From Basidiobolus meristosporus CBS 931.73 (Eukaryota > Basidiobolomycota > Basidiobolomycetes > Basidiobolales > Basidiobolaceae), in NCBI GenBank assembly GCA_002104905.1, contig MCFE01000362.1:23324-87323 (forward strand): a DNA stretch of 64,000 nt, in the 5' to 3' direction. The notes below the pieces were generated by a model, which had not been told where the DNA came from, did no database searches, and worked only from the letters and a program-made list of their open reading frames with translations. How positions within the stretch are numbered: position 1 is the stretch's first letter; the number at the start of each line of letters is the position of its first letter. Position numbers and translations under genes: made by a program. This document shows positions 23,339 through 34,655 of this stretch, piece after piece.

Positions 23339-23946
23339 CAAACAACATGTACATAGACTTGATCAACTGCTTTGCCTTGATATTGTAGAGTGTGTATATC
23401 TAACTTTTATTGCAGTAGCCTAAAAATATACATTTTATACTTTTTGGCTCAAAGTATGACTGATTTCCACACAGTTTCTTGCCATATGCTGTACACCCAA
23501 ATATTCTTAGATATTCTGTACTTGTTCTGTATCCATTCCATGCCTCAAGTGGAGTAGAATCACAAAGTATTCTGCCATAACTCTTATTTTTGAGATATAG
23601 AGCTGCAGCAACTGATTCTGCCTAGAAAATAATAGCATAATTTCTGATCAAGGATCACAGATCTTGCCTTATATGATCTATTTGCATATTCTGCCACTCC
23701 ATTTTTGCTGTGGGAAATATGGTACAGTAGCCTCTTGCTTTATCCCTTGAATTTTGCCAAAGTGATTGAAATGCTCCGGGGTATATTCTCCACCATTGTC
23801 AAAGCGTATTTCCTTGATTTTTCCCCAGTTTCTCTCTCCACCTTGGCTTTAAACTCCCTGAACTTAGACAGAGCTTCTTACTTTCTTCCCATGAAGTAGA
23901 CCCAGGTGTATCTTGCAAAGCCATTAATCAACGTGACTAAATAATC
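23339..23946 (-). pseudogene. old copia relic, right part (integrase)
   Basis: This continues the relic cut at 13,936: the sequence after CAAAC is the part of copia integrase that should follow the left piece. It has integrase-like words on the minus strand but many stops. It ends at about 23,946, where Tnp2-element subterminal sequence begins. Confidence 0.75.
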
Positions 23947-24295
23947 CCTATGAGAAAAAATTGTGATTATCCCAATGAAATGCTGTCAGAGTTAATATCC
24001 TGTGACTGAAGGGTATTTATGCCATTAAGACACCATGCAAAAGCTTTTAAAAAAAGCGCACCTCATATATCACAAAAAACTTGATCAAAATTCCTCACCG
24101 CAACAATAGCAATGTGGCTTTTGATTGGTTCTTAGCCAATTCTCTCACTTTCTGATCCTGGACACTCAGCCACCTCCAACAGTTGTGAACATTGATTGCC
24201 TAATGCCTCTATTTCACACCCTTACTTCCTGAGTTGGCCAATCCTCTTGCCTTACATGCATACAAATTGGTTTTTTTCTGTCAAATATCCAGTTG
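23947..24295 (-). repeat. subterminal region of a Tnp2-type element (relic I)
   Basis: Begins CCCTATGAGAAAA and matches the repeated units at 50,271-50,555, the end of the relic at 47,870-48,035 (opposite strand) and 52,500-52,635. The shared words include 'AGTTAA.ATCC.GTGACT' and 'CTTTTGATTGG.TC'. It probably marks one end of the element. Confidence 0.65.
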
Positions 24296-24840
24296 TTAAT
24301 CAACTATAGATTTTACTAAACCCATAGAAGTCCCCATACCCAATACTAACATCAAGGTCAACCTCACACTTAACAAGTAACTCCATTAAGCTCTGCCATT
24401 CAATAAGTGCTTCCTCCATGATGTTCTTTGCCAATGACTTTGGTGGGTACCCTAGGAATCTGTGCCATTGTCCATTAGCCAGTTCCCACATATTCTGGTC
24501 TGCAGCCTTATGGTATGCCTGTTAATGTACAAAAGTTTTGCTGCAGGTATTATGATGGTTCTCTGATATTTGAACATCAATGCTTTGCCTGTCAGTAGAA
24601 TCTCCACACTGACTACAATGGTGGATGTAGAGGCTGCGGCAGAAATCTTGCCTTTCTCTGCAAACTCATCACCTCACTGCAGTGTAGCGCAACCGGCTGT
24701 TTTACCAACACATCCTATAAGAAATAATATGGCCCCACAGGTAAATCCAATCCAGATCAGCCATCAAGATCCCATCAGGAGACCGCTATAATACCAGCAG
24801 CCTGGAATTCATGATCATCTACATAATTAGATGACAGGAT
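24296..24840 (-). pseudogene. accessory-ORF fragment of the Tnp2-type element (relic I)
   Basis: Minus-strand peptides 'MWELANGQWHRFLGYPPK' and 'EALIEWQSLMELLVKCEVDL' match the fuller copy at 51,080-50,745. The part near 24,600-24,680 matches 51,180-51,270. Heavily decayed. Confidence 0.6.
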
Positions 24841-27110
24841 CACAACAGCATTTGCTAATTTACAGCCAAATTAAGTTGAAAAACATTCTGGTGTTTGTAT
24901 GCTGTTTTGCCATGGGTGGCATGGCATTGTTGCAGTCTTAGTGCACTATACAACTATTCAAGTAGATCTAACCAGCCAGTACATCCAATTGCCTTATATT
25001 GCAAAAAACTTGAAGGTATTTGACAGCCTCATTGCAAGCCTCTGATTGTATTATCATGGCAATATGGCAGCCTACAGCTAGTTCTATACAATGCTGCTGT
25101 ACCAATCAACCAAACAGTATTTGCTTTCTCTACCTCCCCTTGTGCCATTCATATATTTCACTGTAGAATTGCCCCTCTCTATTTGCTCACCCACCACTAC
25201 ATTGGGTATTCCACATATAGTTCAAATCAGAAAAACTATGGCCTTCTGCTTACTAACCACTTCAAGTGTGCACACCTGCTGCAATTGCATACTTCTATCA
25301 CCTCAACGTTATGGCTTCTTAGTGTGATACCTGCAAAGTTGCCATATACCTTGTATTGCTGGTAACATATACATCTTGAATTGTAGTCCCCTTATAGGTG
25401 CACTCTGGCTCTTGTTTGTGTGAACTCCATATTGAGTGGTGTAGAAATTGGCTTGTGACCATGAGAAATCTGGCATACCTTGGTAGAGTCTTGCTAATCA
25501 AAATTAGTTGCTTGTTGCACCCAGCCCAGCTTTGCTTTACTTAACTGATTACCCATACATTGGGGCTGCTTAGCTTCTTAATGCCATAGGCATAGGTGTC
25601 TCCATTTGACATCTGTTCTCAGTAGTTTCCAACTCTTCCAAGCTGTCCTCATGTGCCAACTCATCACATCCATACCAGGCTTGAAGGTAGTATTCTTGAT
25701 GAGAATGGGATATAGTAGTACCTGCAACTTAACTCATCTTTCTATCCCCCCACACATCTGCACCACAGGAAACTCCCAAAAGGTGAAGCATGGTCCAATA
25801 TTCTCAGCACACTAAGCAAGATGGAGTAGAGAATGGATAGAGTAGCAGCATAGATCCATACATTCAGCTTTATGTTTGTAGTAAAGCTACTCAAATCCCT
25901 TCACAAACTTGTTGCACAATAGCTGTAGATGTGCCAAGCTGGCATTGGTGATCCACTTCTGGATAAATTTTCCAACAATGTCTACATATGAATCCCAATG
26001 GCTCCAATGAACACTTAGTAGAAATTGCTTCAGATGGCTACTTGAATAAATACATATCCAGTTCATTCCATCCTTGCACATGTAGTGTCCCATATGTATA
26101 TGAGTGTTGATTGGAGCCCCTAGGAAGTACTTGGGGTAGCAGATCCTCTGTAATATCTTACCAATTCTTTGAAATCTCTCCGGTATCTTAAAGGCCTCAT
26201 TTAGCTTGAAATGCCCCATGTACAACTTGGTCATTGGTATAGGGATACTGTTGAAAAGCAAATGCATTGCTCCCAGTGGAAAGCTTTTGCTCCAACATAT
26301 ACCCTTTATCTTAAGTATCTTGGTTCTCCAATTAATTCCATATTCTGGCCAATGGCTTTTAGCTTGCCAACTTTGCTGCAATTGCATGCTGACTTCTGTA
26401 GGTTCTGTCTGTGGAGAGATGATGCTCTTAGTCTTTGTGTTTGGGCAATAATGATGTGTGTGAGTTATGGAGTAAGTCCCCTGGATCTCACACATTTGAT
26501 AGCAATATTGTCCATTATGCCCAGAAAAGCCAGCCATCTTGCTGATGGCTGGAGTATCTCCAATGCAGATAATAACATGCGCATTGATGTGACAGCCATT
26601 TACTGTTATCCTGCATGGAAAGCATACAAAACTCATCCAGCAATGGATACAGGTAGCTATCCAGGTTGGGTGGTGATTTAGGCCCAGATACCAGTGAGAC
26701 CACCATCAGATTTTGGCTCTGATACCGTAAGATAAGGAGCCAATTCAGGTTGATGAGAATAGGTGGTCAGCAGGATTTGCTGGTAATGTACTTGTTTAAC
26801 AAGAATCCATCATGCACCAAGGCAAAGGCATGGTCATACATACCTTCAAAGTAGCCCTGCTTCTTAGCTTCTTGTATAATTGCCATCAAATATATCTGAT
26901 ATGTTTGCTCTTGATTGATACTGAGTGCGGTACCTTATAGCTTTGCAATATTTGTTGGACTGCATCAGCTTCTTCAGATGGAGTGTTACCAGAATATATC
27001 TGGAGTGTGAACAATGTTTCCCCCCCCCCCAAATGGTGAGAATTCCTGCAAAGTTGGATACCTTGCAATAGTGGCATTTTCTGATGTGAATGCCATGCAA
27101 CTGTTAACAC
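24841..27110 (-). pseudogene. Tnp2-like transposase relic I
   Basis: The longest open piece is 26,636-25,887 (249 codons). In order on the minus strand: 'YKVPHSVSIKSKHIRYI' (near 26,930), 'DHAFALVHDGF', 'SQNLMVVSLVSGPKSPPNL', 'LYPLLDEFCML', then 'IGDTPAISKMAGFSGHNGQ' with 'HHYCP', 'SKSFPLGAMHLLFNSIP' and a C-terminal region to about 24,841. The pattern GP-x-x-P...L.PL..E..ML...GD.PA..K..GF.GH...C..C, then S-F-P-x-x-x-MHLLF-x-N, fits the Tnp2 transposase of CACTA/EnSpm-like (CMC) elements, including fungal ones. Stops and frameshifts make it inactive. The superfamily call is by motif only. Confidence 0.65.
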
Positions 27111-27595
27111 ATGCTGGTATCAGGATGGTCTCTGGGTCATATGTTGCCAGCTGCACACTATGGCACAGTATGAGAGTATGAGGTTGGAATGCACAGTTGT
27201 GCCAACTTTGGAATATTTGTATCCTGTGTGCAACTTTATAATACTGAAATGGTAGGTATAATTAGCTCACTATGTGGGTCTTACTCTGTGCTAACATTTA
27301 ATTACAGTGCAATATAGCATCATGCATTTTTGTGGTGTAATACAAACCTGTGCATTTGGATTCAAAGTGCTGCAGGTATTGAGCACCAAATGCATGCATT
27401 TAGTCCCACTGTGTTCTTGCAAATCATGCCCAAAATTGAACTAGAAAAAGACCAAAAAATCAAATTTCTCCTGCACAGTTGGTGAAGCTTGAGTGCTACT
27501 TTGCATGAGGATGTAAAACTATGTGGCACACTCTGTGGCCTGTTGTAGCTCTGCTATGCTTCTCTGGCTCACTTTGCCATTGCTTGGCACTGGAT
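27111..27595. other. unassigned transposon-derived sequence
   Basis: No coding potential. The first 50 nt match 39,900-39,960, flanking another Tnp2 relic. The section near 27,150-27,290 (CACACTATGGCACAGTATGAG...) resembles 28,260-28,380, so it is probably another element's end. Confidence 0.4.
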
Positions 27596-28135
27596 GGCTT
27601 GATGCAGTACTGTCTAATAGAACAAGTCCATTGCTAGGCCAATACAAATCTAGTAAGATATTGGAGAAAGCTGCACAATAGGTAAGATAGTCAAGATACT
27701 TATTTATGGAGAGTATATTCAGATAGCAAGTTAATTATTGAGAGAAATGTGTCTGGAGCAGTGTGAAAAACTAATATAGCTAGTTAAGCTCTATTATGAA
27801 CCATATAAGTAGGATTGAGCAAAGATGCCCATATTGCATCCTACCACTGGTAGTGTGGCAGAATCTACAGGGCCAGATGATACTGTACAGTGCTGGAGCG
27901 GTTGTTTGCTCTAAAATGCCTGGCACTATGTGGTACTTCTTAGTGAGACAAGTCTATAATGCATCAAGCATTTTGGAGCATAGAGATGAAGATCATATAG
28001 CATCAGTATCAGATATCTTATCTGCTCATAGACTTGCAAGTAACTCCTCATTCAAATCATGTTATTGTTACTTGAGGAGCATATTTGCAACACAATGATG
28101 GGATGCCTGACAATTGATGGATACTTAATCATAAT
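27596..28135 (+). mobile_element. PIF/Harbinger-like end relic
   Basis: 27,660-27,900 matches the sequence downstream of the Harbinger transposase copy at 31,235-31,470 ('GAGAGAAATGTGTCTGGAGCA', 'CCTACCACTGG'). 28,070-28,135 matches the transposase-upstream stretch at 30,350-30,415 ('AATGATGGGAT...CAATTGATGGATA'). The near-terminal motif CTATTAGACAG/GACTTGTTC at 27,614-27,634 resembles the element end at 61,780. The transposase itself is missing. Confidence 0.55.
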
Positions 28136-28985
28136 TTAATGGATTTGTTCCATCGTACTATGCCATGGCACGCGGCATGATCCGCAGTCTTTAAGAACAA
28201 TTGGGCACAATATTGTAGCTACCAGTAGGCAGGATTGCTCTTGGACAATATTGCACCATGTGTGACAATCTTGCACACTATGGCACAATCTGACACAATG
28301 AGGTTGGCACAAAAGATTGCGCCCACTTGTAATGTTTGCATCACGTGCGCAATTGAATACCACTATTATGGTAGGTAAAATCTGGTATTTGGATATGTTT
28401 CTTTAATGAAAATGGAAACAAGTGCGTATCACACTATAAACTACTCTGATACTTACCATTTTGGTTACCATCATTCCAATTAGATGGTATCTCAGTGGGT
28501 AATAGGTCCAAAAGTAACCTGAAGCTTTCAACCCCCAATTGGCTCTTTGACCAGTACACAAGCTACCTGATTTGCCAGCAAATATCCCATCTTGCCCATT
28601 AAGCAAGTAAATCCCTGATCCTAGTGATTAGACAAGGTGTCATAGGTAGCATGCAACTAATTGTAGGGGTGCAAATCAGATCAAATGGCTGCACTGGTGC
28701 CATAGATGATGTATACATATGCAGGGTGTTTACTTATTGAGGTCCTGTCTCAAATGTGAGACAACCTTAATATTGCTCATATCAAAAATTTAGTGATCAC
28801 TGATTTGCAATGGCTTGATGCGGATTGCAAAAAAAATGTGTTGTTTGGATCATTACAGATAATAGCAATTCAATGCAATTGCATCATCTTCTCCTAGGCT
28901 TTTTTCCCACATGGATTACTACTGAAGCATTTGGTAGTGATTCACTTTGCACACCTAAACTACTTTCTTGTTGACTATCCTCTTG
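28136..28985. other. transposon-derived spacer
   Basis: 28,180-28,320 has several GCAC/GGCACA words resembling a transposon subterminal cluster. From 28,400 to 28,985 I recognise nothing; the short open frames have no family resemblance. Confidence 0.35.
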
Positions 28986-28989
28986 GCTA

Positions 28990-30226
28990 CTTATGTATTT
29001 GTAGTCAGTAATATTCTCCTAGTTGATGAGTGCAATGCTGCAGCTTGGCTGCGCTGAATTGCTCCAGATGATGCAACTGAGCTGGCCTGCAGTGCTACAT
29101 GCAGACGTGTTCTTTTACTTGCCAAAGGTTCTGGTGGTAGAGGCACTTCATGTGGGTCATCATCTGTCAGTTCACCAGAAGAGACTTGCTGATGGTCAGG
29201 TGTAATGGCACGTGCAGATGTGACTTGATGCGCTGGCATGGCCCATGGCTGAGTTCAATGTGATGCCACTTGTTGATGCAACTTGGCCCGCTCCTATGGA
29301 CTTGTGTCATTTTGGGCAGTTTGGCAGGTTCTGGTGAATTTGCTCTGAAGCGCGTGTGTTGAGCCAATATGCATTGAGTCAATGCAGGGCACTCTTGTGA
29401 AGGGTGTTGGTGTAGTTTGAACTGACGTGTGCCAGCACGCTGAAGTTGCAAGGGATGGTAAGGAATCCAGCAAGGCGTGCTGGCGCAATCTAGACAATGT
29501 TGCTTGCAGTCTGTATTCCTCCTCTTGAAGCTGACCTTCCGATTCCTCAAGGTATTCACTTACCCTCTGTCTAATACTTTGCAACTGTTGCCTGGATGAG
29601 TCCTGTATATATTGCTCTCAGAAGCCTCTTAGCTCTACTAATACATCACATAATACATTAGTCATTTGAGGCAAAAACTCATTCAAAATCTCTTTGGTTC
29701 CGAAAGTCAAGGCACAAATGGACACCTCTGGCCTGTACTGTGCAAATTGCGCATGAAATTGCTCCAGCATGGCTTCCTCATCAAATCCCCTCACTCTCAG
29801 CTCATTTCTGATTTCAATACTTGTCTTGTTATATATCATCTTACATACATCCGCTGACATCTTGATGTAGAACTTATGCCACAGCTTTCTACTTCAGGTT
29901 CTTCCATTTCTGTTAACTCTCCTAGGTATCTAGTTCTGCTAGATTAATGAGTAGTGCCCAAATATCTGCATGAAGGCTCATCAGACACTTGGGCCATACC
30001 AAAATCATTTGGCAAGAGCTCAAATGGATCCAACATTGCCATTTCCGGTCTGGACCATGCTTGCGAGCTGAGGGATGGGTTTTGTCTGGGTTGAACTAAA
30101 GATGAGTTGAGACTTGGTATAGGGACTGTAGTGATGGATTTGGATACTTATACAGTGGTGTATTTGCATCAACCTGGTCTTATAGAAAATATATATGAAA
30201 ACTAATGTGATTGTTGAATTTTCCAT
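28990..30226 (-). pseudogene. second ORF of Harbinger-like element, left copy
   Basis: On the minus strand, fragments read 'KMIYNKTSIEIRNELRVRGF' and 'GTKEILNEFLPQMTNVLCD' (29,860-29,618), then 'QSIRQRVSEYLEESEGQLQE' (29,584-29,294), matching the copy at 63,204-63,957. PIF/Harbinger elements carry a second, DNA-binding protein beside the transposase; I propose that role here but see no clear Myb or SANT signature. It is broken by stops and frameshifts and points away from the transposase at 30,481. Confidence 0.6.
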
Positions 30227-30480
30227 ATATTATGCATGATGCATGTTGGATTGCATTGACATGGATCAGATCACATAAATTGCAGATTTCATATTTGATT
30301 ACAGACTTGTGAATAAGCATCAATAAAATACCCAGTCTTTGTTTGAGGATGATTTTTGCAACATAATGATGGGATACATGGCAATTGATGGATATTTAAT
30401 CATAATGCATAGAAAATTTGATAAATAAAGCTGATCACGCCAATTCAAATTGTCTCAGCCCAATCCTTTCCAATATTAAT

Positions 30481-31234
30481 ATGACTTACTCATCTGAATG
30501 GTCTTTTCTCATCAATTCCATCACCACCACTGAATTTCCTTTTGACACACTAGAGGAGATCTATACCAAGAACTGTGGCTGATCTACCCCAGTCTACTCA
30601 AGGAGATCCCTAGTTAAGCGTCTTTGCTATTACAAGAACTATTGCCCTACAAGGTTTCATCCCACCATCCAGGTCAACTAAAGTCCTAGAAGCTTTCATT
30701 CTCAGCTGACAGCAATGGAGAACCACCTTGCAGAGGGTATGTATCACTTAGAGCAAGCCTGGAGTACTAGGTTTAGAAGCTCCAATAGACTTCCATATCC
30801 CAGAGTGTTCAGCAACAGGTTCCATATAAGGAGTATTTTGGATACCTTTCCAGTCAGGATCACAGGCCTTCCAGAGGGCAGAGGCACTTTTATTCTGGCA
30901 AGTACAAGGCACACTGTGTGAAGTTTCAAGCACTGTCTGACATTGAGGGTAACATCATCTGGTTTGGTGGCCATTTGCTGGAAGTAAGCATGACAAAGCA
31001 CTCTGGGTAGAGAATTATCCAGAACTCAGTAGAGGGGAGATATGTATGGCAGACTTAGCTAATATAGGAGAGGATTGTCAGAGATTAAAATGTATTACAG
31101 CTTATAGGAAGCCAAGGAATGGTGTACTTAGCAGGAAACAGAAGCTCTACAATGAGATATTAAATCATTTCAGAGTGAGGGTAGAGCATACATTTGGATA
31201 TCTGAAGAAATTCAGCATATTGGCAGGTAAATAA
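30481..31234 (+). pseudogene. PIF/Harbinger-like DDE transposase, left copy
   Basis: The frame opens 'MTYSSEWSFLIN', meets a stop near 30,581, continues 'YSRRSLVKRLCYYKNYCP' and then open 'MENHLAEGMYHLEQAWSTRF'. It is frameshifted just after 'SILDTFPVRI' (about 30,865) but recovers the C-terminus 'HFRVRVEHTFGYLKKFSILAG' (to 31,234). It is the same family as the better copy at 62,091-62,612. DDE_Tnp_4 (Harbinger) assignment is based on the catalytic words. Confidence 0.75.
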
Positions 31235-31560
31235 AGTGGAAAGTCATATACAGGAGAAAACAGCAGAATAGGTAAAATAGCTAAGATACTTATCAATGCA
31301 CAGTATATTCATACAAGACAACATCCTCTGAGAGAAATGTGTCTGGAGCATTATGAAGAGTAAATAAAGCAAGGAAAGCACTCCTCTGATCAACATAAGT
31401 AAGATTGAGTAAAATTACCAGTAACTATAACCTACCACTGGCATGATGGTAGAAATTATAGTGCCAGATAGTGCCAGATCAATCTGGCACTATACAACAG
31501 GACTGGCACTATGTGGCATCTGATTCAACTAGATATCAAGTGCTAATGAGAATCTAGATC
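31235..31560 (+). repeat. 3' end of left Harbinger-like copy with GTGCCA/TGGCAC cluster
   Basis: After the transposase stop, sequence similar to the right copy leads to a symmetrical cluster at about 31,460-31,523: two GTGCCA followed by two TGGCAC and a partial third, centred on AGATCAATCT. It resembles 61,798-61,864. Confidence 0.6.
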
Positions 31561-31689
31561 ATCCTTAGTGATACACTATCAGTCTAAATCAATGACTAGG
31601 TCATCTGATGTCTCTCTAGCTTGAACACTTATACATGTCCTAATATAACATGTGCTCATCTGACAATATCAGATCCTTCTCTAGCTTTG

Positions 31690-32082
31690 ATCCTATACAG
31701 GAGCTTTTGCCTTACAAGGTTTCATGCTACCACTCATATCAATAAAAATATTAGAAGCTTTCATTCCCAGCAGAGAGCAATGGAGAGCAACCTTGCAGAG
31801 GGTATGAATAACTTAGAGCAAGCTTGGAATACTAGGTATAGAAGCTCTAACTGACTTTCATATCCAAGAGTGTTCAGCTTCAGGTTCTATATCAGAAGTT
31901 TCTAGAATACCTCTTAGTGATTATTAGCAGACCTTCTAGAGCACAGCAGTACTGTTGCCCTGGAAAATACAAGGCATACTGAGTGCAGTCTCATGCCTGG
32001 TGTGAGATCAAGGGTAACATTATCTGGCTCAGTGGGACATTTGCTGGAAGTAGGCATGACAAAGCACTCCAGGTAGATAATT
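31690..32082 (+). pseudogene. second Harbinger transposase relic, truncated
   Basis: It reads 'MESNLAEGMNNLEQAWNTRY', then decayed versions of the catalytic region ('GKYKAY', 'AGSRHDKALQ') and stops where a gypsy LTR begins at 32,083. It lacks the C-terminal glutamate block. Confidence 0.65.
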
Positions 32083-32451
32083 TGTTACAAGTCTGAGTAT
32101 AATAGCTGATAAGGAATGGGGAGTTTAGATAGTATTACATTCACCAAGACCTGTACTGTTCTTTGTTGAGGTTACAGAAGCTTCTTATATACATGTTGCA
32201 AGACCAACTGCTGACTAATTGTATTTCCCACTATAGGTTGTGGGTAATGGCTCATATAGTTGCAACAGCATCACCTATTTAGATCTACCTCAATATAACC
32301 ATTCCTGTCTGAGAAGGATCTGCTAGATCATCTGCTGACTAATACTCTTGAATTGCTAGATAATACTAATATACTACTAGACGAAACTTGGGACTATTTA
32401 TTTTGACAAAAAACTGACCCATATTTAACATTTAAGTGGCATATAATAGCA
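32083..32451 (-). repeat. degenerate Ty3/gypsy LTR
   Basis: Starts TGTTACAAGTC and ends TAATAGCA. Aligns along its length with the 368-bp LTR at 40,784 but with many substitutions. It lies inside the Harbinger relic. Confidence 0.8.
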
Positions 32452-33118
32452 TTCTTTCCTCTCCTGAATCTCTTTTCTTGTAACGTAGGTATCTTTATGG
32501 CTCAGCACTGTTAGTAAGTGCTACAAGCTTGAGTCAGTCTCTATGAACTAAATCTGCTTGGAAATTCTCTTGTTTGTCTACCAATCATTAATTTGAAATG
32601 ACCATTTTCTGATGATCTTCAGTGGTTCTGTTCCTTGTGGCTCAAGCTTCTTCCCAGTGTTGTTTCTTAGCAATGCAAAGGTTGCAGCTGTCAAAGACCT
32701 TGATGATGTAGTCTTATCAAGTCTCTGCTTTATCTTTTCTGTACTCTTAGAGATCTTGACCTATGCCTCCTAACCATTTTGTTCCAATTGCTGGTGTCTG
32801 CTGGGCTGACTGAGCTCATCCTTCAAATTGTTGCAAAGTTTGGTTGTGTCAGACCTCCTGGAATACTTGGTTCATATCCATACACTAAGTAAAGTGGTAA
32901 TTGTTGGGTAGTGTTCTGCACCCTTAGTCTACTGGCAAATAGTGCTTGGTATATATACTCATCCCATCTACTTACAGCTCCATTTGCATACTTGGTCCGC
33001 ATTTTTCTGAATAGTCCATTTGACCACTCAGTAGCTCCTTTAGTTCTAGTGTGATATGTCAAAGTTTTCAAATGTTTGATCTGCTGCACTTCTATGTAGT
33101 CTTCCAAAGGGTGCAATG
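32452..33118 (-). pseudogene. Ty3/gypsy integrase C-terminal relic
   Basis: The minus-strand open piece 33,116-32,823 matches the integrase C-terminal part of the full gypsy ORF ('[18 protein letters not shown]', 'PLYLVYGYEPSIPGGLTQP'). It breaks off at about 33,118, leaving the rest of pol and the 5' LTR missing. Confidence 0.8.
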
Positions 33119-34130
33119 GCTAAACACCAATGGCTTCCTTGAGAGCTGTTACAAGCAGAGTCAAAAGCTCCAAACAAGTGTCAAAGAGGCACCAGGTGGC
33201 TGCAAGAGTGCCAATAAGAGAAAAGCAGGTAAACACAGATGCATCTGAACAGCATATACCTAGGAAAGAGTGTTGTTTTATTCAAGAAGCACTTGGTCAA
33301 AGTAGTAGTGAAGGACCTGGCAGTGATAAAAACCAGTGGCTACCACAGGACCTTGTCACAGCATGGGCTCAGAGCTCAAAACAAGCAGGAAAGATGATTC
33401 AGGTTGCCTGCAGAGTGCCAGCAAGGGACAAGCAGGCCAAAACAGATGCATTAGAGCAGCCTTTATCAAGGAGAAAATGTAGTTCAATTCAAGAGGCACT
33501 GAGACAAAGTAGCAGTGAAAGACCTGGAAGTAATAAAGGAAAAGGTAAAGGGGAAAAGGTCTACCCAAGCCAGATGCAGGGATGCATAACAAAAAGCTGC
33601 AGTTTTTGCCAATTAATGCTCTAAGCCTGGAACAGACTGAATCCCATCATAGCCAAGAAGAGTTACCAATAAGAAAACAGCTGTCTTCACACAAGTTGGA
33701 AGCACAGCCAGCTGAGCTACACTCCCGTGAGGTAGATGAGATTGCAGAGAAAGGCCATTTGTCTACCACAGCCTCTACATCCTCCATTGTCAACAGAGTG
33801 GAGATCTCACTGACAGACAAAGCAACAATGTCATGAACTCAAAGGGCTATCATAATGCCCTAAGTAGAATTTTGGAACATTAATAGGCACACAAAGAGGT
33901 TGCAGCACTTCTTCACAAGCAGTGCTCCAGAAAGCACATTTGAATATTGCAAGGATGTATTGCAAAGACTGGCAGATGAGGTGCTAGACCTTGCAGTGCC
34001 AGCTGAAGACCAGGAAATGTGGGAACAAATATTACAAGGCTATAAAGTACCACACTCAGTATCAATCAGGCGCAAACATATCAAATATATTGAGTGGCAA
34101 ACATTACAAGCTGCTAAGAAGCAAGGGCTG
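33119..34130 (+). pseudogene. repeat-rich accessory ORF of the Tnp2-type element (relic II)
   Basis: 33,130-33,624 is open for 164 codons and holds two 69-residue units, beginning 'VAARVPIREKQ' and 'VACRVPARDKQAKTD' and each containing 'QEAL.QSSSE.PGS'. It then runs into a basic 'GKGKGEK' stretch. A frameshift leads to 33,582-33,836 ('EQTESHHSQEELPIRKQL', 'VEISLTDKATMS') and then 33,900-34,130 ('EYCKDVLQRLADEVLDLAVP', 'KVPHSVSIRRKHIKYIEW'). Function is unknown; by analogy with TNPA-type proteins of CACTA elements it may bind element DNA. The join at about 34,025 to a Tnp2-flanking word looks like a recombination point, since other copies continue differently. Confidence 0.55.
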
Positions 34131-34655
34131 CCTTGTGTAATGAATAGACACAAGGCAGGAGGAAAAGCTAGGCATGGCAGGAAAGGACTTAGGTGTGGAC
34201 CATCAAGGCAAGGCAGGATTAAAGGCAAGGCTTGTTATTCAAGACCTGTGTTTATCAGACTGAGGAATACTTAAGGGGGGATAGGACTATATATACTTTT
34301 TGGCTATACTGATGCAGAGAGATATTAGCTAACACTTATGGGGTTGTGGGGTGAGGTACAGCAGCAGTGCTGGGGATAATAATATAGAAGGCAAGGCACT
34401 GAGACAGGATGGGGATATGGATTGGGTCACCTGATCATGTGACTAAGTCATGTGACCTGGTATTTCCATATATGGTACTGGACTATGAGAAATACAATGG
34501 GATGCTTACATGGAATGTTCCATTGTGTAACAATGGTTTGGAAAGGTCAGGAACTTTCTGGAAGGTGGTGGAAGGTTCCAGAAGGAATCTCTTAGAAATT
34601 AAGCTAGGAAGCTGAAACTTGGCACAGGTGTTGATGGTTGTCATGTGATCATGAC
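34131..34655 (+). mobile_element. 525-bp insertion of unknown type within the Tnp2 relic
   Basis: Other Tnp2 copies read straight from 'GAAGCAGGGCT' to 'ACTTTGAAGGTATG', but here about 525 bp intervene. The insert starts with a hairpin (GCCTTGTG...CACAAGGC, 34,131-34,157) and ends near another (GTCATG-TGAT-CATGAC, about 34,637-34,652). Its left part reads a Lys/Arg-rich tail 'RHKAGGKARHGRKGLRCG' ending at 34,274, then AAGGGGGGAT, like a retroelement polypurine tract. At 34,439 lies TGACTAAGTCA, an 11-bp palindrome of bZIP type. Confidence 0.45.

Noticed and set aside
13419-24000. Possible CRISPR-like or satellite array, since near-identical 350-bp blocks recur
   Set aside because: The blocks are copia LTRs with TG..CA ends, PBS and purine tracts beside them.
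28403-28606. Possible tRNA or small RNA gene near 28.5 kb
   Set aside because: I could not find A/B box pairs or a cloverleaf; the resemblance was to short words only.
33356-33592. Hydrophobic minus-strand ORF
   Set aside because: Antisense shadow of the 207-bp repeat units.
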